Source: Plecoglossus altivelis (lineage: Eukaryota; Chordata; Actinopteri; Osmeriformes; Plecoglossidae). Taken from it: a DNA stretch of 64,000 nucleotides. The stretch lies in the NCBI GenBank assembly GCA_036571765.1, contig BROE01000020.1:11861107-11925106 (forward strand), in the 5' to 3' direction. Under the pieces are notes generated by a model. It worked only from the letters and a program-made list of their open reading frames with translations, was not told where the DNA came from and searched no databases. A program made the position numbers and the translations under genes. How positions within the stretch are numbered: position 1 is the first letter of the stretch; the number at the start of each line of letters is the position of its first letter. Shown one piece after another: positions 35,777 to 47,761 of the stretch.

Positions 35777-38700
35777 ATGAGTTCTGAATTTGAGCTGGGT
35801 CTGGAGCCGCAGAAAGACGAGATCAAGCTAGGATCGGATCGCAGTGTTTGTGTCCTAAAAGAGAAACTATCAGAAAACAGCGTGGATCAAGGCGGCATGG
35901 TGAGTTTGAGGCCTGGTGTCGTCAAGCAACCTTATCACTCAAAGGACATACCATCTTTAGGTATCTAGACGTCATGTCAGGCAAATGTTGACAAAAGTAT
36001 TGCAACGTTAAGTTTGTGTACCGTACTGCTATGCAATGCTGCAACATTTACAAATGGGTCTGGGCCGGTATTTTGTGGCTAGATATCTAGCTAAACTGAG
36101 TTTGAGAACGACAGGTGGCTGCAGGCTAATGAATTTGTTTCTGAACTGATGGTTAGCCACAGGGCTACCAGTCACCAATTGCCAACACCTATTGATCACT
36201 CATTGATAGGCAAATCCCTCGTCTTGCATTGATACCCTATAAGTATACCACTCAATGTGGTGGTCGTTGTCGAACAATATGAATGACTGTGCTCACTCTT
36301 GGCGTGGTTGTAATAGCCAAGTTACGGTTAGTCCTGTCTTGCTAACTTTAGCGCTTCGCATTCCAGGCTTGCGTTTTATCGAGATAACTATTGTGGTCAT
36401 AAATAGAGGAAAAATACAAAATATGCCATACTTCGTCAATCTGTATTGAATAACTTATCACTACGTTAGTCTAGCTAGCTATGAGCTCGCTAGATGTGCC
36501 AAAGAACTTGCCCAACCCCCAGTTTGGAGAACCCGCTGTGACATAACTGATGCTATTTATGAAGTTGTGTAGCATTTGTTTATTTTCAGTTCTATATGGA
36601 AGTTAAAGTAGCATCAAACCAGGCACCGATTTATATTGATGCCGAAAAAGTACGTATTTAATTAGAATTTCCTCTATCTTTCTAAATGCCATACTGCCAT
36701 GTGCTCCTCTTTCGTGTCAGGGGTGGGTGGGAGTTTTGATTGACACATGGCTCTAACCAATGCGGAGTCGGAAGCATTCGACGTATGATCACAAGGGCAA
36801 AATGTGTGAATGAAAAAATAGGCGAGCCACATAAGTGTCGGTACATGTGACTGTCTGAGAGGCGGAGTCTAATTTACCACGATAACCAATGAATTATTCC
36901 TGAAGGCCGAGGAGGGCTCTTTCAGCGTTTCATGTGGTTTCTTTCGAACCGTTTGGTTAGTTGAAATTTATCTTTTGAATTATTAACGTAATTTTTTATA
37001 TAATTTTGGATTGGCTGGCTACATCTTTTAAGTGTGGCCAGCGAGTAGACTCGACCTTGCGAGGAAGATACAATGCTGTTATTTGTCGAGGTAGGCTATG
37101 TCGTCATATCTGCAAGCCATGCTTCTGAAAAGTTTGGATTGATCGTATTGCGCACGCTAATGTTGAAAATACTATCATAGTAATACTCTATTACATGGTT
37201 CACAGTTAACATTCACTGTTGGTCATTCGTTGGTATGTAACGCCAATCTCGGTCAACTATTTTAGAATAGCTAGATGATGGCTACCGTATGTCTTAGTGG
37301 CATCCAAAGGTCACTAGTATGGCTAATAGGACACAATCATGTAACTACAACTGTGACAACATCAATGTTATAGCTCAATAATAGAAAAGTGAATAAGTAG
37401 AGTATAACTTCTTTAAATAATATAGGACATTATTTGTCACATTTTAGTCACATTAGATTTGCTTCGGTTTTCAAATCGGGGATAGCGTCTGTTGCCTTCG
37501 GTTTGAGTGACTGATACGAACTACCTAATCAGATAAGCTCTTTTAAAGGCTCGACTATTTTAAACGTCAAGTCGAAGTCGGTACGTGGAGAAGCGGCCCA
37601 CGCAGATGCACTATTACCACATATGCTTGGGAGGAAAATACATGCTGTTTGTAAAGAGCAGATAATAAATGAGTTAAGCAGACAGGGCTGCGGATTTCAA
37701 GGTGCCCTTAAACGGCCACAAAAGTAATGTGCAGATATTAAGGCCATTTGTTTTGTTTGGATCTCACTTTCACGTTCTATTCAAGGACAAATATGTAATT
37801 TGAAGCTTTAGTGAATGGCCACTCATCGGAATTAGAACTTCACTCTTGCCCCCCCCTCTCTCACACACACACACACAACTGTAAATTACGTTTTAGACTT
37901 ATGAATAACTTTATTTAAGATATGTTTAGATTTGATTAGGTCTTGTCTATGTCAATTGTTCAGGTCACCACAAAAGGAGCTGGCTTGAACCCCAACGCCA
38001 AAGTGTGGCAAGAGGTGTCGGCCTCCCAGGACCAGGGTCCAGAGGTCTCTACCGCCCAGGACCAGGTTCCAGAGGTCTCTACCGCCCAGGACCAGGGTCC
38101 AGAGGTCTTTACTGCCCAGGACCAGGGTCCAGAGGCAGGGACGGAAGACTCCCACTGGTTGCACAGCTCCCCTTCAGCTGACATGACTGAGGGTAAGAAC
38201 CACACACAGCTTGTGCTTGTACTTTGACAGCTACCATAGACCTACACAAATCTTCTCCACGTGTCTACTGAGACCTTGTGCTGCCCTTTTGACTTTCAAT
38301 CTAATCAAAGTTTCTGCTGGTGCCACGTTGGGAGCAGAGCTGTGGGGGGGGGCGTTTACATTTGAGATCGGGCCTCTGTAATCAGGGCTTGATGTCGTTT
38401 CTGGCCCTGCTTTCTGAGGCACTGAAAACCAAGCAGGATTCCATAATCAGGAAGGTCCAACCTTGACACTCTCCCTGTGGTTGCTCAGTCTTATCTTGTT
38501 CATGCCTCTTGTGTTTCTGCCTGCTCAGAGACTCCCCCTGCTGTGGGGAAGGAGTACAGCATAGATGATCCTGACCTGGCTGACAGCAGCGCTGCGGTGA
38601 CCCCTGTGGGAGGGATGAATGGCCTGGACCATTCTGAGCTGACCTTTCCCCTTTACGAGCCTCTGACCGACCCAGCAGGTAAGGAAGCTGTGATCAACAC

Positions 38701-41700
38701 CATGATGCTTTAGACAGAAGTAGACATTTGGATTTTAAGGAATGTTGGTTTTGGTTTATTGGTTTTTATTGTCATTTTATTTTTCATTTTGCTGTCATTA
38801 ATGTATTGATACAATACTTTTGGAACCCGTATTTTAATCATCTGTGAGATACTGTGAGATTTTGAAGCACAGAGGAGAATCCTGTTTGTTTCTGGCCTGT
38901 TTGTAGTGGAGGGGGAGGTTCTGGAGCAGCAGCTGCCCCTCTCTGAAGAGAGCCTCTGTGAGTCTCTGAAGAAACAGCTGGAGTTCTGCTTCTCCAGGTG
39001 AGAGACACCAACCGCAGCTGATGGAGTCAGAAGGTCCTGGGTGTGGTCAGGGTCTGTGCTGTTCAGGCTCATTATTGTCTCTGTCAATCTGTGTGTGCAG
39101 AGAGAATCTGTGTAAGGACCTGTACCTGATGTCTCAGATGGACAGCGATCAGTTTGTCCCCATCTGGACGATCGCCAGCATGGAGGACATCAAGGTCCTC
39201 ACGACTGACATGGACCTCATCCTCAAAGTGCTGAGAGGTAAACCCTGACCTCCTGGGAACTGGATCCTGTCTTGGAACTGTCCCTCTCCTCTCTTTATGT
39301 GCCTTGATGTTGGTGGAGATGGTCGTCAGCATCTGTTGATCTTGGTTGCAGCCTCTCCAACGGTGCAAGTAGACGAGATGGGGGAAAAAGTGCGACCCAA
39401 CCACAAGCGCTGCATCATCATCCTGAGGGAGGTCCCTGAGACCACGCCTGTGGAGGTGAGGGGGATGGATGTGGTCAGAGGGAGGATTTGAATACATGTT
39501 GAATAGCCTTGTTCTTGGGTGGTGTGGGTGGGTGGGTGGGTGGGTGGTGCCCTCAGCTGGAGCGACTGGAGCTTCCCGCTCACTCTGTTTCTGTCTCTCC
39601 AGGAAGTGGAGGCCCTTTTCCAAAATGACAACTGTCCAAAAGTGATAAGTGTTGAATTTGCACACAACAACAACTGGTACATAACTTTCCAGTCGGACAC
39701 AGATGCACAGCAGGTATGTTACGTGCAGCTACATTAGTATTTTAGCATCTACATGATATACAAGTATTGTGTGTGTTCATAGTATAACTACCACCCACAT
39801 ACTCCACCTTAACTTGCAATATGCAGCAAAACCCAGCTCTTTCCTGAGCCTTAGCAACGATTCTAATATCAAATTTGCTTCCTTTTGGCAAATTTGATTC
39901 TCAATGAAGTGCATGAACAAAGTGTAGTGAATTTCCGATCACCAGGAATTTGACTTTGCCAGCTCACTGACTTTGATTTTCTTTTCTTTCAGGCCCACAG
40001 ATACCTAAGAGAGGAAGTCAAAACGTTTCAGGGAAAACCCATCATGGTGAGTATTGTATGCAGTTCTGGGGGAAGTCTAATGCATGCAGTAGGCAGCCTC
40101 TATGAGGTCAGGGAGTTGCAGCTGTTGGTGTGATGTCTGTTGGCTACCCTGAAAGGTGACCCTGACATTTTCCTCCATGTAATATGGGTTGATAAGGATT
40201 TGACCAATAAGGTGCCAGGGGCCTTGACCTCACTGCTTCCTTGATATGGCTCGCTCCACATTCAGTCAACCATCATTCTAAAAGCCTCGATGTTGCCAGC
40301 CATGACTCATTTTCCATTTAACATGGAAATATTAGACACACATGTCCAGATAGGATCTTAGAATTGATTAGCAAAGCCTTTCCTCCATTACTCATGTTCC
40401 TGCGAGCTCTGCCACCCCCCCTGTGATGATCAGTATCGCGCTTGGAAGGACCCAGGTTCACCGTGGCTGTGGAGGGGCTCATCTCTTTAAGATCCATCTT
40501 TATACCCCCTAACTTCCTTCCCCCGCTCGCTCTCTCCCTCACCCCCTCCCTCACCCCCTCCCTCCCTCAGCACAGTGCTTTCTGGCCTAGTGACCGTGAG
40601 ATTATGAGATCTGAGGGGAGCTAGGAGTGCAGGAGGAACAGGGAACTGGATTGGATCTGCTTGGTGCTTTCTACCACTCTAATGTGTGAACTAATGCTCT
40701 TCATTGTCTTCCTTGTATACACATGCGCACACACACCATTTCCTTCCTTTTCTCAAGGCTCGAATCAAGGCCATCAGTACATTCTACGCTAAGAATGGCT
40801 ACCGCAGCGTGGACGCCAGCTTGTACAGCCAGCACTCCCAGCCCCAGAGCCAGTACAGCCCCCCTGTCTACATGCAGCAGATGTACAGCCCCCCGCAGCA
40901 GTACCCGCTGTACCCTCTGGCACCCCCTACGTGGACCCCCTCACCCACTCCTTACTTTGAGACACCACTGGCAAGTAGACGGCTCTGCATGTTTCTTTTC
41001 TCTATCAACTTCGACCCCAACTGACCCAGTGATGATAACTGAACGCATCGAGGGATTTTTGGTACTGAGCTAACCACATGGGTCTAATCTACTCCCTCCC
41101 CCTCTACTCCTCTTCTCCCTCCTCCTCCACTCTTCCTCCTCCCCTCTTCTTCCTCTCCCTTATTCCTCCTATGTGGTTAGTATCAGGGGCCTGCCCAATG
41201 ACCAATCAGATTATGAGATCTGAGGGTCTGCAGTGGGTGTCTGAGCCAAGATGGCTGCTCTTGCATCCTGTTTCTCCCTACAGGTGATAAAGCTTGGCTC
41301 AGCTGTAAGTCACACTCTGGATGCTGCATGCCAGGGTCACAGTCTTGATGACATAGGGAAATGTAGTCCTCCTCTGTCTGTCTGAATCAGCCAGTCCTCA
41401 GCCACACCTATTAAGCTATGCTGGAGAACAGAGTTGCTGGTAATTAATAACCGTTTTGAAACTGTGTGGTTACTATGTACTGAAGCTGTTTTATCCCTCT
41501 GATCCAGGCCCCGTTCCCCAACAGTGGCTTTGTGAATGGCTTCAGCTCCTCTGGAAACTACAAGCTGGGCTCCAGTCCCCTGGGCCTGGGTCGGCCCTTC
41601 AACAGAACGCGGTAGGTCTCCCTCAGGCTGTGCTGCTCCACCTTAGAGGCACACTAGAGACGGGATCCAGTCAACAGACTTCACTCCCTACCCAGGGTTT

Positions 41701-43964
41701 ATGTACTTGCCGTGCACAATTCTATTGGCTGTTAATAATTAGCTGCATCTTACCTTCCCTATCCCACAGTGCCCCCCTCTATTCCAGGAAAAATGTAATC
41801 AATGCCTTCAGGTATACATGATCCAATGTTTTTGCCATCAGTGTTTGTCTCACTGCATCCCCGTACCATCCACATGAAGGCAGCTTGCAGCCACTGCTAC
41901 AATATAGGGTTACTTTTCTCACATGTGACGGCAAAGCTTGTCCAGCTAAGCTGTAATACACAATGCCATCATCTGAAAGTTGTAGCTGGGGTGTGGAAAG
42001 TTAGTATCTTGAATTTGGAGCAAACTAAAACGATAGTCAGAGACCCGACACAGTAGCATGTATTAAGAGCCCCCACAGAATTCATGTGTTCACACTGAGT
42101 GCCTTGTCTGCATGCTCCTCACCCGTGACCAAACTGGACCCTCATCTTGACATTTGTGAAAGCCATCATTGTGACAGTCCCCCTCTGTTGTCAGGAACCA
42201 TGTGAAAAGCCACCCCAGGCCAGGGGACGCCCCCTCCCCTCCCTGCGTGACCCCAGTCCCACTGCTGGACGGGCTGTGTGGCCCCTCCAGCACCCACCCC
42301 CCCAGGAGTGCAGCCGGGGCCCCTCTCCACAGCACCCAGGAGCCAGCTTCCTCCCTCACCCTCAGGGATACCATGCCACTGAGTTTAGACGCCAGCGCAG
42401 ACTTGGGCATAGCCGGCCGTGGCAGGTGAGTCCTTGACCTCATTTAGCACAGAGGACGTTAATGGGGATTCCCCTTTTCTTCTTCTGCTGTTCGTTCGCC
42501 TTGACCCAGTGAAAGGTAGCATGAGTAGATGTGATCAGACTCCTTCCTCTTTTCACTAACATGTATTACAGTCAAATCCTGCCAGATCATGAGGTTTCGA
42601 AACCTTTCCACGTCAAGTCACTGCGGCAGATGATCATCGTGTGTGTGTGTGCACTAATTCAATCCTTCTGCAGGAGAGGAAGCTACCGAGGTGTGCGAAG
42701 GCGGAGAGAAGACGAGCGGAGCACGGTCAGTAGAGAGCCTCTCTCTGGTTTCTGTTCTCCTCCCAGAGGCAGCACAGCTGACAGCTCTGGTTGTGATTCG
42801 CAGAGGGCCGTCCCCTTGGCCGAGGTCAAGGCCCCGCCTCCCAAGTTTGACCTGGCCACCTCCAACTTCCCCCCGTTACCAGGGTGTGTAGTCAGCACGC
42901 AGGGAGAGACTGTGCTGGAGACACGCATGTCTGATGTGGTGCGAGGCCTCAAGGCTAGCGACAGGGTAATGTGGCAGTTGACCTTCATTTAGTATGTGCC
43001 TACATTTCATGTGCGCTGCCAATAGTTGGATATTGTTGAAATGCTTCCTAAGTCGTGGTCTTATTTGCAGTTTGAGGTCAAACAGGAGAGTGCTGTGCCT
43101 GTCTGCGGTGCCCAGCAGGACAGTGTGAACACCCCAAGTCCCACTGCAGCAGCCCCTAAAGTCCCTGCCCCCTCCCTGCAGCCCCCTGTCCCAAGGTACC
43201 ATACAGCAGCAGCACATGACACATGCCTTCATCTTAATGTAGCTAACTATTCCAGTAATCGTTATCCTCTGTGGTCTGGGTAGTGTTGCTGATCAGGTAA
43301 AGGTTGTGGAAACGCCCGAACCTCCAGCCCCTAAAGAGCCAGCCCCGGCCCCTGCCCCTGCACCAGCCTCCACTCTGCCAGCCTCACCTCCGCCTGTGCC
43401 TGCTAGCAAACCCGCCCGCCCGTCAGTGTGCACTACAACAACGACCCCCTCTGTCTCGGTCCTCTCACCTGCACAGGTAAGTCTTAGGGATGTTTTACTG
43501 GGTGGAATCTGGCAGTGCCCATATCTTTGGCTGTTGATCTATTGTGTGTTCTTCCTCCCTCCCTGCTCCTCCAGGAGCCGAGGAAGCTGAGCTATGCTGA
43601 AGTGTGCCAGCGGCCAGCTAAGGACCCGCCTCCCACACCCAGCCTGACGCCCCCCCCGCCTTCCCCCTCGTCCACCAGCCAACCCCTGAGGGAGTTGCGG
43701 GTTAACAAGGTGGAAGAGTCGGCCTCACCTCCCAGCAGCAAGGCTGACAGGTCAGAGAAACCCTATGAGAGAAGCGGTGAAGGCCGCACCCCCCGCGCCC
43801 CACTGGGCTCATACCGTGGAGGCAACCGTGACACCCGCGGTGGGGTGGGGCTAAAGATCCGCGATCATCAGAGATCCTATCCCATTGGTCGACGAATCTC
43901 CCCTCAGGGAGGAGCCAGACGGAGCGGCAAGGAGCAGAATATTCCCCCTCCGTCACCAAAGTAG
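35777..43964 (+). CDS. larp4: La-related protein 4 (alternative first exons, 15 shared exons)
   Basis: Binds poly(A) RNA, PABP and RACK1; stabilises mRNAs and supports translation in the cytoplasm. Exons: 1a 35777-35899 (or 1b 37073-37090), 37964-38192, 38529-38678, 38907-38997, 39101-39237, 39352-39455, 39603-39713, 39993-40046, 40758-40970, 41508-41611, 41770-41811, 42195-42425, 42674-42965, 43071-43195, 43284-43476, 43575-43964. The protein is 862 aa from 1a or 827 aa from 1b (human 724). Order: PAM2w motif LNPNAKVW, a four-copy 10-aa repeat, the La motif (LEFCFSRENL, ISQMDSDQF-like), a RRM-like domain (CIIILREVPETTP to KTFQGKPIM), a Pro/Gln/Tyr-rich segment, an Arg-rich GRRRRED-type stretch, FPPLPG, and a conserved C-terminus with KLSYAEVCQ. 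Linkage to dip2b and the MLLFVE start favour larp4 over larp4b. Intron 9 has a GC donor. Confidence 0.95.
37073..37090 (+). CDS. larp4: larp4 alternative first coding exon (MLLFVE)
   Basis: An 18-nt coding exon ending in a GTAGGC donor. Spliced to 37964 it gives MLLFVEVTTKGAGLNPNAK, matching the N-terminus of the main human LARP4 protein almost exactly. It has its own upstream sequence with two CCAAT pentamers (36757-36761, 36886-36890), so it probably has its own promoter. Exon 1a at 35777 splices in the same phase. Confidence 0.8.
38024..38143 (+). repeat. larp4: 30-bp coding minisatellite in larp4 exon 2
   Basis: Four tandem 30-bp units (38024, 38054, 38084, 38114) encode degenerate copies of AQDQGPEVST. 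They sit just after the PABP-binding PAM2w motif. The units differ by a few substitutions, which shows recent expansion in frame. Confidence 0.95.
40599..41226 (+). repeat. larp4: Direct 19-bp intronic repeat flanking larp4 exon 9
   Basis: AGATTATGAGATCTGAGGG occurs identically at 40599-40617 (intron 8) and 41208-41226 (intron 9). In both copies a TGACC lies 8-9 bp upstream. The repeats bracket the 213-nt exon 9. Confidence 0.9.
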
Positions 43965-46900
43965 ACAACAAATCAGTGGACTTGCAGGAAGAACTCGTCA
44001 CAAATCTGTATACGTATATGTATAAATGTATGTGTGAATGTATAGAGAGATATATGAACATATAAATTTTTATTGGATTAAAGAACTTAGGTGTTCTACA
44101 AGGTCCTCCTTTTGTTGTGCCCTACTCAGGCGAACAATAGGAACGTCCACAAGAAAATCAGTTAAAGGCAGGAGAGTGGCACATGAATTAGACTGGATAG
44201 ATGGACCATGCAAGGGATGTTCAACAGCAGCCTCCAGATGACTCATTTGAAGGATGTGCTCAACCATTTCTCCCCCCCGCTAATTCTAACAGTTTATTGT
44301 TGGTTGTAAATGGAGTTTTGGGATAGGTAGGATTAAAACACTTTAATCTCAGGCATGTCCAGAGTTGTGATGGAAAAACTAAGACCTGTTAGCACACGTT
44401 TTGAAACAAACTGGATATACGACACTGTAAGACAAGGGAAACTGTTGGGAGTAGACACACCCTAATTAATTGGTATTGAAATGGAATTTTGGTTGTCGGA
44501 TAACTGATATGAACTGATATGTATTTGAGAAGGAACAGTCATACCTGTAAAATGGTTTTGCAAGCTGGGGAGTTTGTGAGGGGAGTTGGACATAACTGGT
44601 AAGAATGTGAGAACGTGACATGAGGGGGCCATGTTTGAAATAATGGGCATGGTCTCATTTCAGATGGCTATTTTGACTGTGGTACTTGTCAAGCAAAGAT
44701 GGGAGACAGAAACTGATGAGTCTTTTCTGAGCTGAGCCCTGTGACTTGGACATGAGGCTCTGCTCATTGGTTTAAAAAAAAAACCCCTGTCTGCCCAGCA
44801 TGTGATTGGTTAGAGATGAGGCTGAACAGGAAGAGGGTTCGTGCTGTGACTGCTGACAGCTCGAGAGAGCTAATGCCTGGTTTGGTTCTGACGTTATCAA
44901 GAGTTGGGGCAGGCATTGTCATCCTGGTGTAATAGTGAACATATCTGACATAGATGTGGGGGGGCTCTTCAGCATCGTGTGTGTGTGGGTGTGTGCGTCT
45001 AGATGCATTTTTAAGAAATGTTAACATTGAATTACTCAATAGGTTTGAGATAGATAAAGCAGCATAGTTGAGCCCTTATTTTCAAATGGCTTCCCCATGT
45101 AAGCATGACTTTCCCCCTTGAACATACCTGCACCAGTCTTCCAGGCATTTCCATGGCTCATACTGGGATTCCTTTGCATATTAAAAGCCTTTAGTACAAA
45201 AGAGCTGTCACGTCCCTTTAAGAACCCCATGTATTCAATGAGGGCTCAGATCACTGTGGTACAGAACATTAGAATGCAATTATTTTGATAATGAAATGAA
45301 ACTCATTACAGAAAGTGGTGTTTGACGTTGCAGTCTTCCTGAGCACATGGTGGTAGATGATGTAGATGAGGCTTAGGTTTAAGAAGCTTGGCTTTCATGA
45401 TACGTTTTGTTCTAGTGTCCAGGAATCAATCTGCTGTTGTGGCGTGACAGTTTTAGGGGAGCAAGTGGGACCGAATTATTTGAAGGTTGGAACAAGGGTG
45501 CCGAATTAGCTGATCCGTTTAGCAGAGATAGAAATCAGTGTCTTGGTCAGAAATTGTTGAAAATTCTGCCCTCAAGTTCATTGCATTAATGACGGTTCCG
45601 TGTACATTTCACTCTTGTTTGGGGTTGTGATTCTTTTGTACCCTCTTGGAAAGGATTTGAGGATGTTCACGTTCATTATGTATTTGGATACTTTGTGCAT
45701 CATATATTTGGATACTTTGTGCTTCCCTTTACCATTAAGTGGACGTTAGTGATGACTAGACATTTTAACTTTTAACTGTTCCGTTTTGACTATGCTTTTA
45801 CAAACTTTTTTGTAATGGACTCATTTAACCTCTGTGAACTCATTTGAAAAACCATCCAGACCAAATTGAATCAAGCAGAAAGACAATCTCAGGAACAACG
45901 TTCCAATCAACCGTTTGTCCCTCCTTTGCCCTTCCTATCCAGCAAGTGTTTCAGTTAATGCTTAGTGGTCTTGATTGCCAGTTAAGGCTTGAAATGAATG
46001 TAGTCTCTTTGGTGGAAAGTCCACACCAGTTAGTGATTTTTGAATGTTCTTGTACAGTAGATTTGTCTCCTAAACATCACACGGTCATCTTTGATCTGGT
46101 CTTAGAGGAGATTTTGAGAGAAAAAAAGGATTTTTTTTCTTTTTGTATTTTTTTTTCTTTATGCTCTTGTATTTGGACTGATTTGGGTTTGATTGTATGT
46201 GTATCCTTTCTTTTTATGCTTTTTTTATTTATTGTAACTCTAGCATACCTTTTTATTTCTGTAGTTAGTATTTCCTCACCCCAATTGTGTGTGTAATAAT
46301 TTGGGGTATGTATTAGTTCAGACATGGCCTAAGAATGACTCTGCATATCTGGCTTGGTAGAAGTCCAGTGTTATTACTTTACTCAGGCCTGCTTTTAAAT
46401 TCTATTTTACATCCAATAATGGCTAAACCATGAGCAGCTAGCAGTGTTGTGAATTTAAATGCACTAACTTTGTTTCCAAACATGCTAATAGTTGTGTAAG
46501 TTGTAATCACGTAGACACATGCCTTATGGAAGGGTGTTGGGTAGGACTGCTGATTTGACAGGATCATGGGGTTGAGTTTTCTTTTTGTTCAACGATTCTG
46601 CTGCAGCTGTGTAGGGATTTAGGTGACTTATAGTCAAGGATGAGTGAACAAATGAGACACTGAATTATTGATCTATAGATGTTTGAACAAAAAAAAAATG
46701 TTAAAAGAAAATAAAGTACAAACTATCCTTGTTTTACCCCAAATGTGATTTGAGTCTCCTGTGCATGAATTGAAAATGTCTGTCTGCTTGGTCTGTAGGT
46801 TTTGTCCTGATCCTTGATTCACAATTGTGTGCGTGTGTGTGTGTGTGTGCGCGCGCGCATGTGTGCTCTTCTATCTCTAAATAATCATTATTCCGACCAA

Positions 46901-47340
46901 GCCACAATTACAGTGCCTTTATCTCAGTGTTAAACTTTCCTACTTAATGAAAGGGAGTTGAATGAACACAATTCATGTAACTGAATAAAACAGGCTTGTT
47001 GGTTGTGAAATTGTGAGCACAAGGACTTTTAAGACAAAATGACGTTTATGTCCATTTAGCTCTGGAGGCTGGAATATGGCTTTAGAGAATGTGAGTTTGT
47101 TGTGTGTGTATTTGCCTATGTGTAGTTGAATAAGTCGATGTTTTAGCCTTAGCTTATACTACTGTTTCAGATCATGAAATTGGCATCCAGCTTTAAACAT
47201 TTCAAAAGTGAACTGGGATGATGGTGTCAAATGTGGGTTCGGAGTCTGGTGACCTGAATCATTGCAAAAATGTATTAAAATATCCATATATTTTTAACAA
47301 CCTGTCTGTTTTTGTCATTTGCACATGAATAAATACGTTT
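43965..47340 (+). other. larp4: Long larp4 3' UTR and downstream region
   Basis: No coding exon is seen. AATAAA signals occur at 46710-46715 (preceded by A-rich sequence, the most likely main site) and near 46985 and 47329. A 24-bp tandem duplication (TATTTGGATACTTTGTGC at 45681 and 45705) and a GT/GCGC tract near 46830-46860 lie inside. Intergenic sequence continues to about 47.6 kb. Confidence 0.6.
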
Positions 47341-47621
47341 TGCCGTTTCAATTTATCACCTATACGGCAATGTGATGTGAGATATATTTGAACCATGATA
47401 GGCACATGGACAGTTGCTCGAGTGACAAGTTTGAGTCACCATCTGTTGCAATATTGCGAACATTTGGGATTGTATTACTTATTTTATTCCCTCTCAAGAT
47501 CACCTTCTGATATTACATAATAAAACACAGTCCTATTTTAATGAACCAGACACTAGTGTAAAGCAAATTCCAAAAAGAGAATAATCTCGTAAATATAGCA
47601 TTGGTTTATATAACCCACTGT

Positions 47622-47658
47622 TTACGTAATAATTTTCTCTAGTAGTCTTCTTACGTAA
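47622..47658. promoter_or_regulatory. Two palindromic TTACGTAA bZIP sites upstream of atf7
   Basis: Perfect TTACGTAA palindromes at 47622-47629 and 47651-47658 lie 29 bp apart, roughly 50-130 bp upstream of the presumed atf7 5' exon. TTACGTAA is recognised by PAR/E4BP4, C/EBP-ATF and related bZIP dimers. Function is inferred. Confidence 0.4.
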
Positions 47659-47689
47659 AACATAGTAGGCCATTTTCACCTCTCGCGCT

Positions 47690-47761
47690 ATCTTGCTGAA
47701 ACGCAGAGAGTCTGATTTCAGGCAAGGGAGAAGGGGAGAGGTAGCTAGCTTGGGATGTCGG
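47690..47761 (+). other. atf7: Probable atf7 5' exon with in-frame upstream ATG
   Basis: Purine-rich sequence after a GC-containing start region ends in a strong GTGAGT donor at 47762. It contains ATG at 47755, which joins in frame to the first coding exon at 48726. The 5' end is not determined. Confidence 0.5.

Noticed and set aside
42726..42768. Possible mini-intron (GTCAGT ... CTCCCAG) inside larp4 exon 13
   Set aside because: It would be under 50 nt, below usual vertebrate intron size, and the frame stays open through it with plausible sequence.
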